64,000 nt of DNA from Symsagittifera roscoffensis. Lineage: Eukaryota; Xenacoelomorpha; Acoela; Convolutidae. Shown here piece after piece: positions 34,554-45,716 of the stretch. The stretch spans positions 49,335,618-49,399,617 of the forward strand of contig NC_087067.1 of the NCBI RefSeq assembly GCF_963678635.1. The letters run 5' to 3'. A program made the translations under genes and the position numbers. Below the pieces are notes generated by a model. That model had not been told where the DNA came from. It made no database searches and was given only the letters and a program-made list of their open reading frames with translations. Position 1 is the first letter of the stretch; every line of letters starts with the position of its first letter.

Positions 34554-35517
34554 GAGGAGGACAGGCGACGTCATGCAGGTGGCATGCCACTGCTAAATGA
34601 TTTGTGCCTGGCCATGAGGATCAATCCTCAGGTTCTGATAAAGGGGGTCAGTGAGTTTGTGACGGTCATATTTGGACAAGCAGTGTCGTTTGGGTTTGAG
34701 TGACAGAAGGTCGGTGCTGCACCTGAACCTCATCTCTGTAATTGATGGGAGCACTCTGAACTGGTGCGATCAGAATGTCTTGCGGGAAGCAATGGGTGAA
34801 GATTTCCTATTCGGCAAAACTGCTGAACCTGAAATGATTGCAATCAATTTCAAAAATTCTTTCTGTGACCGAATGGGCGAAGTAGAAAGAGGACACGTGG
34901 TAGTCTACCTCAAAATGTGGAACCTGAGACCTTATGACAATACCATTGGGGAAGTTTTCAGGATACCAAGATTGTTGACAGCCTATCAGAAACTATGAAA
35001 AGAGACGGAAGATTGCAATGACTTCAGGAGACTGCCGCAGGAAATACCGGAAAAGCTCCTGATTAGAAGAATGTTAGTCGGAGCAAATTCTGTAGTGCAA
35101 ACGCCTAGAACGGAAGCTTCTGAGACTAACGAAAGGAGAATGGCTGCAATCTCAACATCGATGGGTCCATGTTTCATAGGCAGAATTGTTGCCGTGCTGC
35201 AATATACACAGTTTGCGTAAGTCGAGGAGTCCATCAGAAGGAAGGTGCATAACACCGACGCACCCAAGCCTGGGCGGTCCCGAGAAGAATGGGCAGCATT
35301 GAATATTGCACCGCTGGCTATCAAAGGAAAAGTGAGTATGCGAGAGGCTGCAGTGATAGTCATGCATGGCAGACCAGAAATGGTGGCTATTGGAAGCTGT
35401 TGACTAGAGACGCTCTAGCACCCTTTGGTTGCCAAAAAGTTGTGATTACCCATCAGGAGATGCAAGATGTGTCAGCCGGGGATTTGTTGATACCAAAGAT
35501 CTGTGAGGATGTGACGT
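34554..35517 (+). pseudogene. Unknown fragments, part 4
   Basis: The clearest segment is 34672-34998, containing VLREAMGEDFLFGKT, a Phe/Arg-rich helix and YLKMWNLRPYDNTIG. After a TGA it continues in frame-like pieces (RRMLVGANSVVQTPRTEAS near 35.1 kb) to about 35.5 kb. The sequence looks like a compact enzyme or structural domain, but I see no catalytic signature. Confidence 0.3.
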
Positions 35518-35543
35518 AAGATAATCAGCAAGGGTTTTCAGTA

Positions 35544-36483
35544 TCCCAACCCAACCGAACAATTACAAAGGGCCTGAAGGGGATAATGAAGAGAAAAAAC
35601 CGATGGATCAGGATCTGTCAGCGAATGAAGGTGAGGATGAAGAGTCGGTGCGAAGGTTGTCGAGTCTGGACTTTGCCTTCTGAGATGAGCTGGAACAGAC
35701 AAATGCAGTAGCTGACACGCTAGAGCCAGCGGAGAATGGGGCTTCTACACTGGAACCTCCCTCAGCTTTCATGGAGGCGTTCCGGAACACGTCAGAGAGC
35801 TGCTCTCCTGGCGATGTCGCAGCAATCACGAAGGCAAGGAGGTTGTTGGACTCACCGCGCAGAGGAAAGATAGAGGGCGCGGCGAGAGTGCCTTTATTGG
35901 GGACACTCCGTGATGACGAATGGGAAGTACATCATCGCGATCATGAAAATAGAACCGGATGCAAAATGATTCGAGTCGCGTTTATGGAAGAGGGCCGGTC
36001 ATTAGTACAGTGCTACGGGACCCAATCTATATTGAAAACGGTACTAAATAGGCTTTTGATGCATGAGATCATGGAAAACTGGATGATTCTGAAGGGAGAT
36101 TGAGTGAGTTGTTAATGAACTCAGCGACTGATGAAAGGGAAAGGAATTGTCCCATCAAGCCTGTTTACCAGGAAAACAGTTACAAAATTGTGTATGTGTC
36201 CAGGACGGGAAAAGGAACAAAGCGCTCCAAGATTGTGATAGAAAGAATAAATGACAAGAATATCAAGTTGGGCAGCAATGTTATGGGAAGGAAAGCAGGA
36301 AAACTGAAGGTGAATCCCGAGTCGTCTGCCAGAATTGCCAATTTAGCGAACACGAAAAGAGTGGAGAATGTTGATGACCTGGGACAAGACGATGATAGAT
36401 CGCAGGGAACCTCCAAATGCACAGACTTGTCGGCTGTACAGCCCAAACTTTTGGCAGGATTGAAGTCAGCCAGCTATAAGTAA
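35544..36483 (+). pseudogene. Acidic linker and basic domain fragments
   Basis: An acidic stretch near 35.6-35.75 kb (GEDEESVRRLSSL) leads into the segment ending at 36103. That segment has EAFRNTSESCSPGDVAAIT and a basic patch. The overlapping segment 36100-36483 is rich in Lys/Arg (GTKRSKIVIERINDKNIKLG) and ends in a Ser/Asp-rich tail. It could bind nucleic acid by charge. No known domain. Confidence 0.3.
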
Positions 36484-36521
36484 AAAAGAGTTACCGCACT
36501 CTTACAGGAGCGAAACTATAA

Positions 36522-37575
36522 ATGGAGATCTTGAGCCAGTGTGCTGATAGTACCTTGAAGGATTTCAAATCATCAAGGATGAATCACGGAAAGGGAAGCG
36601 TCGTAGGACAGCTGACTCCGGTCGATTACAGTCGATTGACGGTGTCAGAAACAGTCATGATAGGCGAGTCCGCTGGTGGATATGTTAAAATGATGGAGTT
36701 CAGGAACTCAATCAGAGGACAGCTGGTTGCTTGAGAAAATAAAGACGCGATAGGATACTATCTGGAAGGCATCATGAAATATACGACCATGAAGCAGAAG
36801 ACTTACGGAACGTTAGCTTCCTCAGATATGCACGCCGAACCAGTGGATCAGTTTGTGGGTTTGTCGTGGAGGGCAGTTTTGCTGCGACATTTTGAAGAAG
36901 GAATGAGAATGACCCCAGAATTCCATGCTTTGATAGCAATACCATATGTGAGGGCGGAAGTACAGCTTAGGCTTATCTGGTGCTTAGCGGGACTGACCAC
37001 GGAAGAGGATGACTCGGAGGAGAGAAAGAGGTCAAAGGATGAAAAAGTGCTCTTGATGATGGCACTAAGAGATCTGATGGTTAAGGAAGAGGCTACGATG
37101 GCGTGCGTTAAACGAAGAGATGCTCTCTGTTTTATCAGGTTCATTTCAGAGCAAATGTCGTCACGAGCGCTTAGTACATGTGCAAAATATAAAAGAAGGC
37201 TGTGAGCCAAAGAGAACGTTACTACTGCAAGCTCTTGTAGATGTACAGCAGAGGGAACCACTATGAGTAAACATGAAGGAGCCAGAAGAGGTAGAGCCTT
37301 TGAGAAAAATTGATGAAATAAGAAGGTTCTTCAACAAGGAACTTAGGCCATCCAAGGTATCTATGCGAGCGCTGGTCAGACCCAGTGAATATTGTGGACC
37401 TTTCAGGAAAAATTCGTATGACTATCTTTCAGGCATAATTGGAATGGCTTACAAACCTTTCATTAATGACGACACACGTGACAGCTTCTTCGATTACGAG
37501 CAGGTGGTGGTACTTAGATTCTTGATGTCCAGAATATTGACAATCAAGAAAATACATTTCATCAGGTCAGTTTAG
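36522..37575 (+). pseudogene. Helical unknown domain fragments
   Basis: Three open pieces in different frames: 36522-36734, 36774-37205 and 37273-37575. The middle one is strongly helical (LSWRAVLLRHFEEGMRM, MALRDLMVKEEATMAC). The last has FFNKELRPSK, YDYLSGIIGMAYKPFINDD and VVVLRFLMSRILTIKK. Short stops between pieces suggest one ancestral frame that has decayed. Unrecognised. Confidence 0.3.
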
Positions 37576-38235
37576 GCTTGGTGCTGAAAGAAAAGTGATC
37601 GTACCTTCAGTACCACAATCTGATAACGGTGCAGAATTCGGGTTGGGATTCTCTGACGGAGGGATTGTTAAAAACAAGCTTGATGACAGTTTGGGAATTG
37701 ATGAAACTTTTTTGGTGCCCGAGTCCCAATGCTGACGTGATTTTACGAGCGACCCAGATATCAAGAGAGAATCCAATGCTGATTGCAACTTGTGTGGCCT
37801 AATTACGATGCACAGTTTAATGGCCGAAGCCTCAAGGAGCAGTCGAGAGGGTTGCCTGGCTGGGGAGCAGAAGACTGGGTGAAGCCTGGTAGCTGTCTGG
37901 CGCGAACATGTGGACTAGAATGTCATCTGTGTGGAAGTCTCGATTGCTTAAAATCATTGTCCAGACAGCATAAACAACATGGGATAAATATCGGAAACCT
38001 CGTGATAAAAACAAAGATGGAAACGGAATTAATTGCGGATTGTCATGGAGAAACAGAAGTGAATCTAGTGACAGAAATAGCATTCTATTGCGTGTTTGGT
38101 TCCCAGGAGTCAATTTTGGGACTTGAACAGAAGCTTGAGATGGTCACTGCCATCAGTGTAGAAGCGTTTCTGGGTTTGTTGCAAACGGAACAAAAATACA
38201 TTGGAAGATGGAGGGAGGGATCGAAGTGGAGATGA
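37576..38235 (+). pseudogene. Fragment with Cys/His zinc-finger-like motif
   Basis: Near 37620 one frame reads SDNGAEFG, which resembles an integrase core but has no neighbours to support that. The segment 37783-38235 contains C-x2-C-x12-H-x2-H (ECHLC ... RQHKQH), a C2H2-finger-like arrangement, followed by an amphipathic region. The minus-strand fragments at 2.65-2.97 kb have a similar Cys pair, which supports a shared origin. The finger could bind nucleic acid. The frame is broken before and after. Confidence 0.35.
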
Positions 38236-39231
38236 ACATGAAATATAGTGATGCATATCAGAGACCGTCAGGTGTCCGAAACGTGGTGGCTTCTGACGTG
38301 GCTCCAATCTACATGAGCCGATACCCGATACACTTTGTGGCAGTGGACGTGAAGAGCACGAGGACTGTACTCGATCAACCCTTCACCGTGCCTAAATGTG
38401 TGAGACTTGCAAGAATATCAGAGAAGTCCTGAGAGAACTAAAAAAAATTGGAGCACATACTTGGTAGGAAGATCATAGGATATGCCGGTTGATATTTCAG
38501 TGAAAGGCAGAAGCTAAAAGGATTACAACGCAGTTGATGAGAGTGATGAAATCCACCATGTAATGATGGGAGTGGAGCCCCTGCTAGAAGCGTCGGGGTG
38601 TTGGAATTGGAGGAGCGTCATGCTGACGCATGACGAGTTTCGGTACCACTGTTTGGTGCAGACATACTGGTATCCCACATTAAGTAATCTGGTGCTGATC
38701 GGGGACGCTGGAAAGCTGCTCTCCATGGGTATACCAGGCTCATCACAGAGAATAACGATAAATGTAGTTGGAGTGATGATGGTTACCAGGTGGCTGAAAG
38801 CTCATGTAGGAGAGAACAATAGACAGGAAGCGCCGACCAAGTGACAATTGTTGGAACTCAACTGTCTGAAAGGTTTAGATCTTTTCGAGACAATGTGTAA
38901 AGTCTTAAATATTCCGATGGAAGTGAAAAAGATATGGGCCAAGAGACGACTGATGCCAAATTTAGAGCCAACATGACTGCATGGTTGTATGAATATGCCA
39001 AGAAGCACATCTCAAATCACAGCAGAGTATACAGTTCGTTCCAACTGGACATAGGACCAGAAGCTTTCAAGCGAGCTTTGTGTGACTCATCGGAAAGCCG
39101 TGACCACCGCTGTGAAGAGGACAGTGAGGACGATTGATAGTGAGGGAAGAGGACAAGAAGACGTATTGAGAGAAGACCTGGAAAGGAATGTGATGTGTCT
39201 CCACAATATCTTCTGTAGGAACAGAGAGACA
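38208..39231 (+). pseudogene. Terminal domains of old element
   Basis: Open pieces: 38208-38432 (YMSRYPIHFVAVDVKSTRT), 38544-38844 (DEIHHVMMGVEPLLEA, TLSNLVLIGDAGKLL), 38845-38990 (LNCLKGLDLFETMCKVLNI) and 39080-39231. The last contains VTTAVK and NIFCRNRE and is homologous to the minus-strand segment at 1977-2201. It closes with TAA at 39229-39231. Apart from that shared block, nothing is recognised. GDAGKL resembles a P-loop only superficially. The coding-like composition stops soon after 39.3 kb, which probably marks the end of the old element's coding region. Confidence 0.45.
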
Positions 39232-41094
39232 GCGGTGGACCCCCTGCTCTGTTACAAGTAAAGATTGGAGGAGCAAAGGTGTTGGACGACTGCCTCCATT
39301 AGCGTGAGAATGGCAAATGATGCGTAATACTATGCTGAAGTTTTCTAAAGCTTAAGACTGATGCTAAAATTCTCCCGCATAAAACTTTTTGGATGTGAGA
39401 ATGTTTTTGAAATTTAATTTCTTTTCCCGAAGCTTACTCAAATCATGTGTCATCGAAGTTCAGTAAGCTAATTTGATTTGAAAATAAGTTGATCTAATTT
39501 CTGCATAAAATATATTCGAAACATGCTATTATTTTAATTGATAACAAAATTTAATCAAAAATTAATAAAGAAAACTAATTTGATTGAAATGTATATATCA
39601 GCTATTTACAGAAACCGAGAGCGCGGAGTCAATGTCGCAAGGAGAGGAGATGAAGAGTTGAAAGAGAGAAAAGGAGCCGCGTAAAAGTGATAAACAAAAA
39701 AGAATTTAGAAGTTTTAGAACTTCTGAACGATGAAGAAATGAATTGAAGTGAAAGCAGGGAACCTTGTCCTGAGTGAAAAAACTGAACAAAATTACCAGC
39801 TTACTAAGATGTTTTGAATTTTAGTTCAAACTTTGGGTTTTGAAATTTTTACAGATGTGGATTTGTCATATGATTTGGTTGAGTTTTGAGTGGTTTTAGA
39901 AAACACTTAATATTTACTCATTAGAGGCTTGAGTCAGAAGTATAATTAAACTAATCTAGCCTGCATGATTGTTTTAAATCAATTAAGATGACTGTTCACT
40001 TTTTGGTGATATGAAGGACTTGAAAAATCTCTTGATGAGGGAAATTTTTCCTTGTTTTTTCTAACCACAGAGTTTTTTTAAATTTTAATATTCAGGACTG
40101 ATGATAACTAAAATGATTCTGGACGGGAATAGACTAAGCAAGATGATTATAGTTTGTTGGTTGACAGGAGCGTCCTTCGTCCCATTATTTTTTAAACAAA
40201 GGAAAAAAAATTTCATTTCGGAAATGACAATGGAAGCCAGAGAGGAAATTTTTATCTCTATGCATATTCTCACGTGCAGATTGGAACGATATAGTGACGA
40301 AGTATGATGCCATTTATGAGCACGCGGTGAGTCAAAATCACGTGGATAAAATTCTTTGATGCATTTTGTAAATTCTGTTTGATGGCACTGTACCATTTTG
40401 AAGAATGACCCGCAGTTCATTGAGGACATTGATCCGGGTTGTCCGGGGAGTGTGTGACATTCGACCAGAAAGCCACCGAAAATGGTTCGCCAAAACGAGT
40501 TTTATTTTGAGTGGTCTGACTGAACGAAAGAGCAGTTTTTTTGTTTAACGGTCTTATCTTACGGAAAGAACGAGTTGGGAAGTGTCACTTTGAGTTTAAA
40601 TGCTTATATTTAAGAACTTTTTGTAATTTTGCGACAACTGAAACGCAGAACAGTCAGAAATTTTGAAAAAAAACCGTAATATTCACTAGTGGAGAAAAAA
40701 TTGTGACGACATCAGGAGAGACAATTATCAGAAAAACAAGAAACCTACCAAATTGTATCGATTGTGCTGATACAATCGTTACCGCCGGAAGAGTAGAAGC
40801 GATCGGGAAGGTCAAAATTGGAGACGGCAATCCATCCTGGTCATGAAGAAGACGTCTCTTGAGGAATATTGAGGGAACCAGAAGGGTCTGGGGATACACT
40901 TCCGAACTGTTGTTTTAATAAATTTTTAGCTTCCGGAGATGTCCTGAGTTTAAATTATAACCTCTTTTTTCGGTTTCAATCTATGAGAAGCTAAGGGTTA
41001 AGCAAAGGATCCATCCATCTCCGATGGTAAGGGTGATTTTCTCTAGTGTACAAAAAAATAGTAATATGGTAACTTAATAATGATATTGAAGTTT
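39232..41094. other. Non-coding, no gene recognised
   Basis: Stops are frequent in all frames and no domain is seen. The composition becomes AT-rich. I found no copy of the left flank of the old element here, so no terminal repeat could be assigned. Confidence 0.45.
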
Positions 41095-41240
41095 CTCAGA
41101 AATTGAAAATCTCAACGACGTAGTTGGGTATTGTGAGAGTAATCTCAAGGATTGCAAAATTTGTACTCAAATGCGACTGCTCATTTGCTTTCAATATCAA
41201 TTTTTCAAAGTTTAACAAAACAACTTGTGCCATTCCCCCG
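41095..41240 (+). repeat. Diverged copy of repeat A core
   Basis: The stretch with gtagttgggtattgtgagag, followed by ctcaaggattgcaaa and a T-rich run, parallels the A repeats at 42.1 and 43.35 kb (gtaattgggcaatgtcagag, ctcgaaggatgcaga). It is an older copy of the same dispersed family. The flanks show no further match. Confidence 0.5.
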
Positions 41241-42054
41241 GATTGGCACAGCGGAACCTTCCTTTGCAGCACAAAAACGACGTTAGAGGAGATAGTCATC
41301 ATATATTGATGTGAAGGAGGCTAAAATATACAAAAAGAAAATTTTTAGACAAATTCGAAATGCGACGTTACATTTCTGAGAAATGCAGAAACGGCCATGT
41401 TCAGCCGGAAAATAGAGAAAAAACACAACAACAACCAAAATAGTGAGAGAAAGACGGTCGAGAAAATTGACAGAAAAAGCGAAGCCTCTTATCGTGACGA
41501 TCACGCGCGATAAGACACTTAACTGAAGTAATTAGCCAGAAAGGAGGCTTCAGTGGGGAATAAGGAAGGTGCAGTTCCCTCCCATTCCACGCGGAAGTGG
41601 AGGCTCGGCCCCCAGAGACTGTCATATGTTGAAAGACTATAGTAAATTACCTTTTTAGCTACTCTGATTTTCTAAGCTTTTGAATCAACGCCGGTATTAT
41701 TTGTAATTTTAGAATATGAGTAGCTAGGAAGAGGAAAGGGTGAATCCATCTCCAATTAATTTAATAAAGAACTGGCACCAAAAACAGAGTAAAATAGGAT
41801 ATTCGAGCCGTGTTTTAATGATAGTCATGTAGTCTGGGGATCCGAGACCCAGCTATGTGGTTATCTTTGCATGTAAACGGAAGCTGATTAAAAGTCGTTT
41901 GACTGATGGCCTGAAAAAAAAAATCTTTTAAATAAGCCTGAAACAGACCAGAAAATCAACTATCTAGGTCGAGACGGTGAAAAACGAGCAAAATTTAGGT
42001 AGCTGACGCCGGCCAGTTGTCTATAGGTACTTTTTCTACGCTCCGTGTCTGTGT
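41241..42054. other. Non-coding, no gene recognised
   Basis: No open frame with a recognisable domain, and no clear repeat beyond the weak A-like sequence to the left. Confidence 0.4.
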
Positions 42055-42790
42055 AGTATTCGGGCGAATGTTACATCTTGAAGAAAAATTATGTACAAAA
42101 ACTAAAGTTACCATTCCTGTAATTGGGCAATGTCAGAGTACACTCGAAGGATGCAGATCTTGTTCACACTATCTGCGGTTTTTTCTTTTCTATTAAAAAA
42201 TTTGAAGCACTTGAGGTGCGTTACACGCTAGTATCTATTAAATTTTTGGCGCTGTAAACAGCTCTTTAATTTTTGGTTTCATAAATAACTTTTTCGTTTT
42301 TTTTTTCGATGTGAATATTCGGCGCTGTGAGAATACATTATGTGTACTCGGTTTTTTAAAAACCTCGAGCCGACGTTAAATTGCCAAGTGTTAACGTTAA
42401 AACACTTTTTCAAATCGAACCGAAACTTCAGTCGTTGCAAGGCGAGAGCTTTGTCAACAATTCAACCAAAACTGATGAAGACGCTCGACTGACTAGATGT
42501 AAAAGTAAACGGATTATAGGGCTCAATATTTAGCCGAACCTTTTTTGATGTCAAAGTCTTCAACCAGCACGCTAAAATTTCCCGAAGACTACTGAAAGAC
42601 GCCTAAAAGTACCACGAATCACTAAAAAACTCAAAACATCCACAGAGAGTTCTACAAGTTAAACAGAGCTGCTTCTGCCCGCTCGTTTTTGGCTGCACTG
42701 GTGGTGCCGCACCAGCAGCTAGTCAGACAATGCAGCGCATAGCTGAAAAATTTATTGAAAAAAGGCATGAAAGGTACTCAGAAACAATAA
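42055..42790 (+). repeat. Dispersed repeat A, copy 1
   Basis: About 736 bp, from agtattcgggcgaatg to the end gaaacaataa. It recurs at 43308-44040 with a few percent difference. It contains no ORF. It flanks repeat B on the left. Confidence 0.88.
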
Positions 42791-43307
42791 ACGCTTGCCC
42801 ATCAATTTATCAAACGGAGCGCAAAGAAGCTATCTAACACTAATAAACAAATTAATATTTTCCAGATTTCAGGACTGCTGATGCAGGACGTTCATAAAAA
42901 AATGCATTAGCTTCAAAAAATGCATGAGACAAATCACAAAAAATTTCAATTGATGTTTAGAAAACCATTGATTTTTTGTGTTTGGTGAAAGCATTTTTTC
43001 TGAGCCTTTGTGATCGTTTTTTGTTAAGTTATGGTTGTTAATTTAGCCAATTTGGGACAATTAGCGCGCAGTATATTGTGTTTTCAAAACGCGTAATCGC
43101 CGAAGGAGTGCGTTCCATTTTGAATAGAGGCCTGTCATTTGGTCGCATGATTGAGACACAAGACGCTAAATACATCCTTTCATTGTTTACATAGCGTGTG
43201 GGGGGGGGGGGGAGAGGGGGTAAATTGAAGAAAAAAAGAAAAACGTTTCTTTTTCTCGATTTTTGTAAATTTTTCTAACCAAAACTTTTGAATCGACCTT
43301 AAAGTGC
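42791..43307 (+). repeat. Dispersed repeat B, copy 1
   Basis: About 517 bp from acgcttgcccatc to aaagtgc. It contains a poly-G run at 43197-43213. A second copy lies alone at 51057-51570 inside EI24 intron 2. It has no ORF. Terminal inverted repeats were not found. Confidence 0.85.
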
Positions 43308-44040
43308 AGTATTCGGGCGAATGTTACAACTTGAAGAAAAATTATGTACAAATTTTAAAATTACCATTCCTGTAATGGGCTAATGTCAGATTACACTCGA
43401 AGGATGCAGATCTTGTTCACACTATCTGCGGTTTTTTCTTTTCTATTAAAAAATTCGAAGCACTTGAGGTGCGTTACACGCTAGTACCTATCAAATTTTC
43501 GGCGCTGTAATCAGCTCTTTATTTTTTGGCTTCATAAATAATTTTTTCGTTTTTTTCGGTGTGAATATTCGGCGCTGTGAGAATACATTATATGTACTCG
43601 GTTTTTTAAAAACCACGAGCCGACGTTAAATTGCCAAGTGTTAACGTTAAAACACTTTTTCAAATCGAACCGAAACTTCAGTCGTTACAAAGCGAGAGCT
43701 TTGTCAACAATTCAACCAAAACTGATGAAGACGCTCGATTGACTAGATGTAAAAGTAAACGGATTATAGGGCTCAATGTTTAGCCGAACCTTCTTTGATG
43801 TTAAAGTCTTCAACCAGCACGCTAAAACTTCACGAAGACTACTGAAAGACGCCTAAAAGTACCACGAATCACTAAAAAACTCAAAATATCAACAGAGAGT
43901 TTTACAAGTCGAACAGAGCTGCTTCTGCCCGCTCGTTTTTGGCTGCACTGGTGGTGCCGGACCAGCAACTAGTCAGACAATGCAGCGCATAGCTGAAAAA
44001 TTTATTGAAAAAAGGTATGAAAGGTACTCAGAAACAATAA
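43308..44040 (+). repeat. Dispersed repeat A, copy 2
   Basis: Matches 42055-42790 in direct orientation, offset 1253 bases. The A-B-A layout could be a partial tandem duplication of an A-B unit, or a small element with A as its terminal repeats. Confidence 0.88.
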
Positions 44041-44389
44041 ACCATATAAGAACTAAGATAAGCTTCGCGCTGCGCAGGAACGCTAAACAAAAAAGAAAAG
44101 AGTATTTCGGAGTTTTCTCAAATCTGTTTTTTTTATAAATGATTTCGTCGATAGTCGTTGAGCAATAGAATGCTACGCAGGTAAGTTGAGAGTTGAAATG
44201 AAGTTACACTTGCTTCATAACATCTGTCTTAAAAACTATTTTCTTTTTAATATTTACAAAATTGCTTTAAATTGCGATTTTTAATTTTTATTTCCACTAT
44301 GTATAAACAAGTTATTGCATCGAATACTAATTACGCAATAGTTTTGAAATTTATGCCGCCGCAAGCGCTGCTATGGTAGGCTTCACTCC
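44041..44389. other. Non-coding spacer
   Basis: No gene is supported. A strong splice-donor-like sequence (gcaggtaagttgag) occurs near 44180 without any coding exon that I can attach to it. Confidence 0.35.
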
Positions 44390-44671
44390 TGTGGTACAAA
44401 AAGTGTTCGTGGTCCAGTCAAATTGTTTTTCTGGCGTCGTGCACCGCGACTGGTGAACAAACTCCCTGCAGCGATAGATTTCTTCAATCCCATTGGTCTT
44501 AAAGGAAGACTTATTAGTTTTCTCTGGTGCTTCTGTAGTGAAAAATATAATGAGAAAGTTTCGTGCTCCTGGAAGCTAGCTTGTGACTGTACTAAGAACG
44601 GTTGCCGCTTTTCTGTAAATTTTTATCTGGGGGAACCCCTTTGTAACCTTCGTTACATAAATTACTTTTAA
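44390..44671 (+). pseudogene. 5'-truncated LINE tail (RT C-terminus)
   Basis: The frame at 44423-44671 aligns with the end of ORF2 in the LINE at 44785-49560. FFWRRAPRLVNKLP parallels NFWHRTPILANKIL, and VSCSWKLACDC parallels VPCTWRINCCN. It is the last piece of a related CR1-like LINE copy whose 5' part is missing, the usual result of incomplete target-primed reverse transcription. A GGGG-gaa-CCCC hairpin follows at the position where the larger LINE also has a G/C hairpin. Confidence 0.7.
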
Positions 44672-44857
44672 TAGTACAATAATAATACACAGTTACCGTA
44701 AAACTGTATTAAATAAGTACCGATAAACATATTAAATAGATTCCTCTTCCCTCGTTCAAACTGTGTGTTTTCAGAAAAGTTGTAGCTAGGAACAAGAACA
44801 CCTTATTCGAAACGAAAAAAGTCCCGTCCGTTCCTAGCCGTGGATGGGTGAAAACCA

Positions 44858-45451
44858 ATGAGATTTCACATATTCAAGAAATCGTCGTCGCAACACTTGT
44901 TGATCGGAGACTCACAATTGAAGAATCTAACTTTCCCAAATTTCAATATCATCAGCCTTCCTGGTGCAGGTATCGCGGATGTTCTAAACTTCTTGCCCCG
45001 CCAGAACGAATACGATATTATAGTTCTATTCATTGGTGCGAACGATCTGTTTACGAAAGACAAAAAAGACTCAACGAGAACACCCGAAAACGTTGCTGAA
45101 GAATTATCCCAACTTGGCCTACGGTTGACAGAACGTTGCAATAAAGTTTTCATTATCGCTCTACCACCCAGACTCGGAAGACCAGCCCGAACGGAACGTG
45201 TAAACGATATTCTTCGCAAAAAGAAAGAACTCTGGCGATATCGCGGTATATCGAAAGGAATAACCACCAAAACTGTTCTATCTTCCAACGAAGTGCATTT
45301 AACAACAGCATCGCTTGCGAGTCTCCAAACGATTTTGAAAAACAAGATCATCTACAAGACGTTCTGTGTAAAAACTGATAGCGAGGGCTACTCGAATATA
45401 TACCACTGCGGCAACAACATTTGTCGGTGTCATCATTTTCACAGAGACTGA
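44858..45451 (+). CDS. SGNH-type esterase of LINE (ORF0/ORF1a)
   Basis: This ATG-started, intact ORF has 197 codons. SGNH-hydrolase blocks are visible: block I LLIGDSQL (nucleophile Ser at about residue 20), block II PGAG, block III FIGANDL (Gly and Asn), and block V near residue 148, EVHLT, with the catalytic His. Between them lies IIALPPRLGR, a typical strand and loop. Esterase domains of this fold occur in ORF1 of CR1 and L3 LINEs, where the substrate is thought to be a lipid ester or acetyl group but is not settled. Here it stands as its own ORF, 265 bp before the PHD ORF, rather than fused to it. All catalytic blocks look intact, unlike the neighbouring ORFs with stops. Confidence 0.75.
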   Translation: MRFHIFKKSSSQHLLIGDSQLKNLTFPNFNIISLPGAGIADVLNFLPRQNEYDIIVLFIGANDLFTKDKKDSTRTPENVAEELSQLGLRLTERCNKVFIIALPPRLGRPARTERVNDILRKKKELWRYRGISKGITTKTVLSSNEVHLTTASLASLQTILKNKIIYKTFCVKTDSEGYSNIYHCGNNICRCHHFHRD

Positions 45452-45716
45452 ATTTTCTATTGATACCTTTTAGGTATCGCCAGATTTGATGTCTTTGTGA
45501 ATTCACATCTATAAATAAAACCGTTTTCTCCCGCTAGTCATCAAGTACCCTTAAGGTTCCAAACAACTGTTTTCATAACCCTAACACTGATACTTCACTC
45601 CTCAATCGGCGCCCTTTAGGTACCACCCTGAGGACTCGAGTACACTACCTGAACCTTCATCCCCCAAACACAGTTTCCACAGAGATAAGAGGACGTAAAC
45701 ATATATAAAACTGAGA
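45452..45716 (+). other. Spacer between LINE ORFs
   Basis: No ORF is supported. It contains a short inverted motif (gatacctttt-aggtatc near 45460) and lies just before the PHD ORF start. Confidence 0.4.

Noticed and set aside
37610-37650. Integrase-core-like SDNGAEFG in one frame
   Set aside because: No first Asp, Glu or zinc motif nearby. The true integrase of this family is at 8.4-9.6 kb.
38690-38720. P-loop ATPase from GDAGKL
   Set aside because: The Walker A spacing (G-x4-GK-S/T) is not met and no Walker B motif follows.
44170-44200. Strong splice donor, possible SL RNA gene or 5' exon
   Set aside because: No Sm-type site or promoter features at suitable distance and no coding exon to attach. 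Left unassigned.
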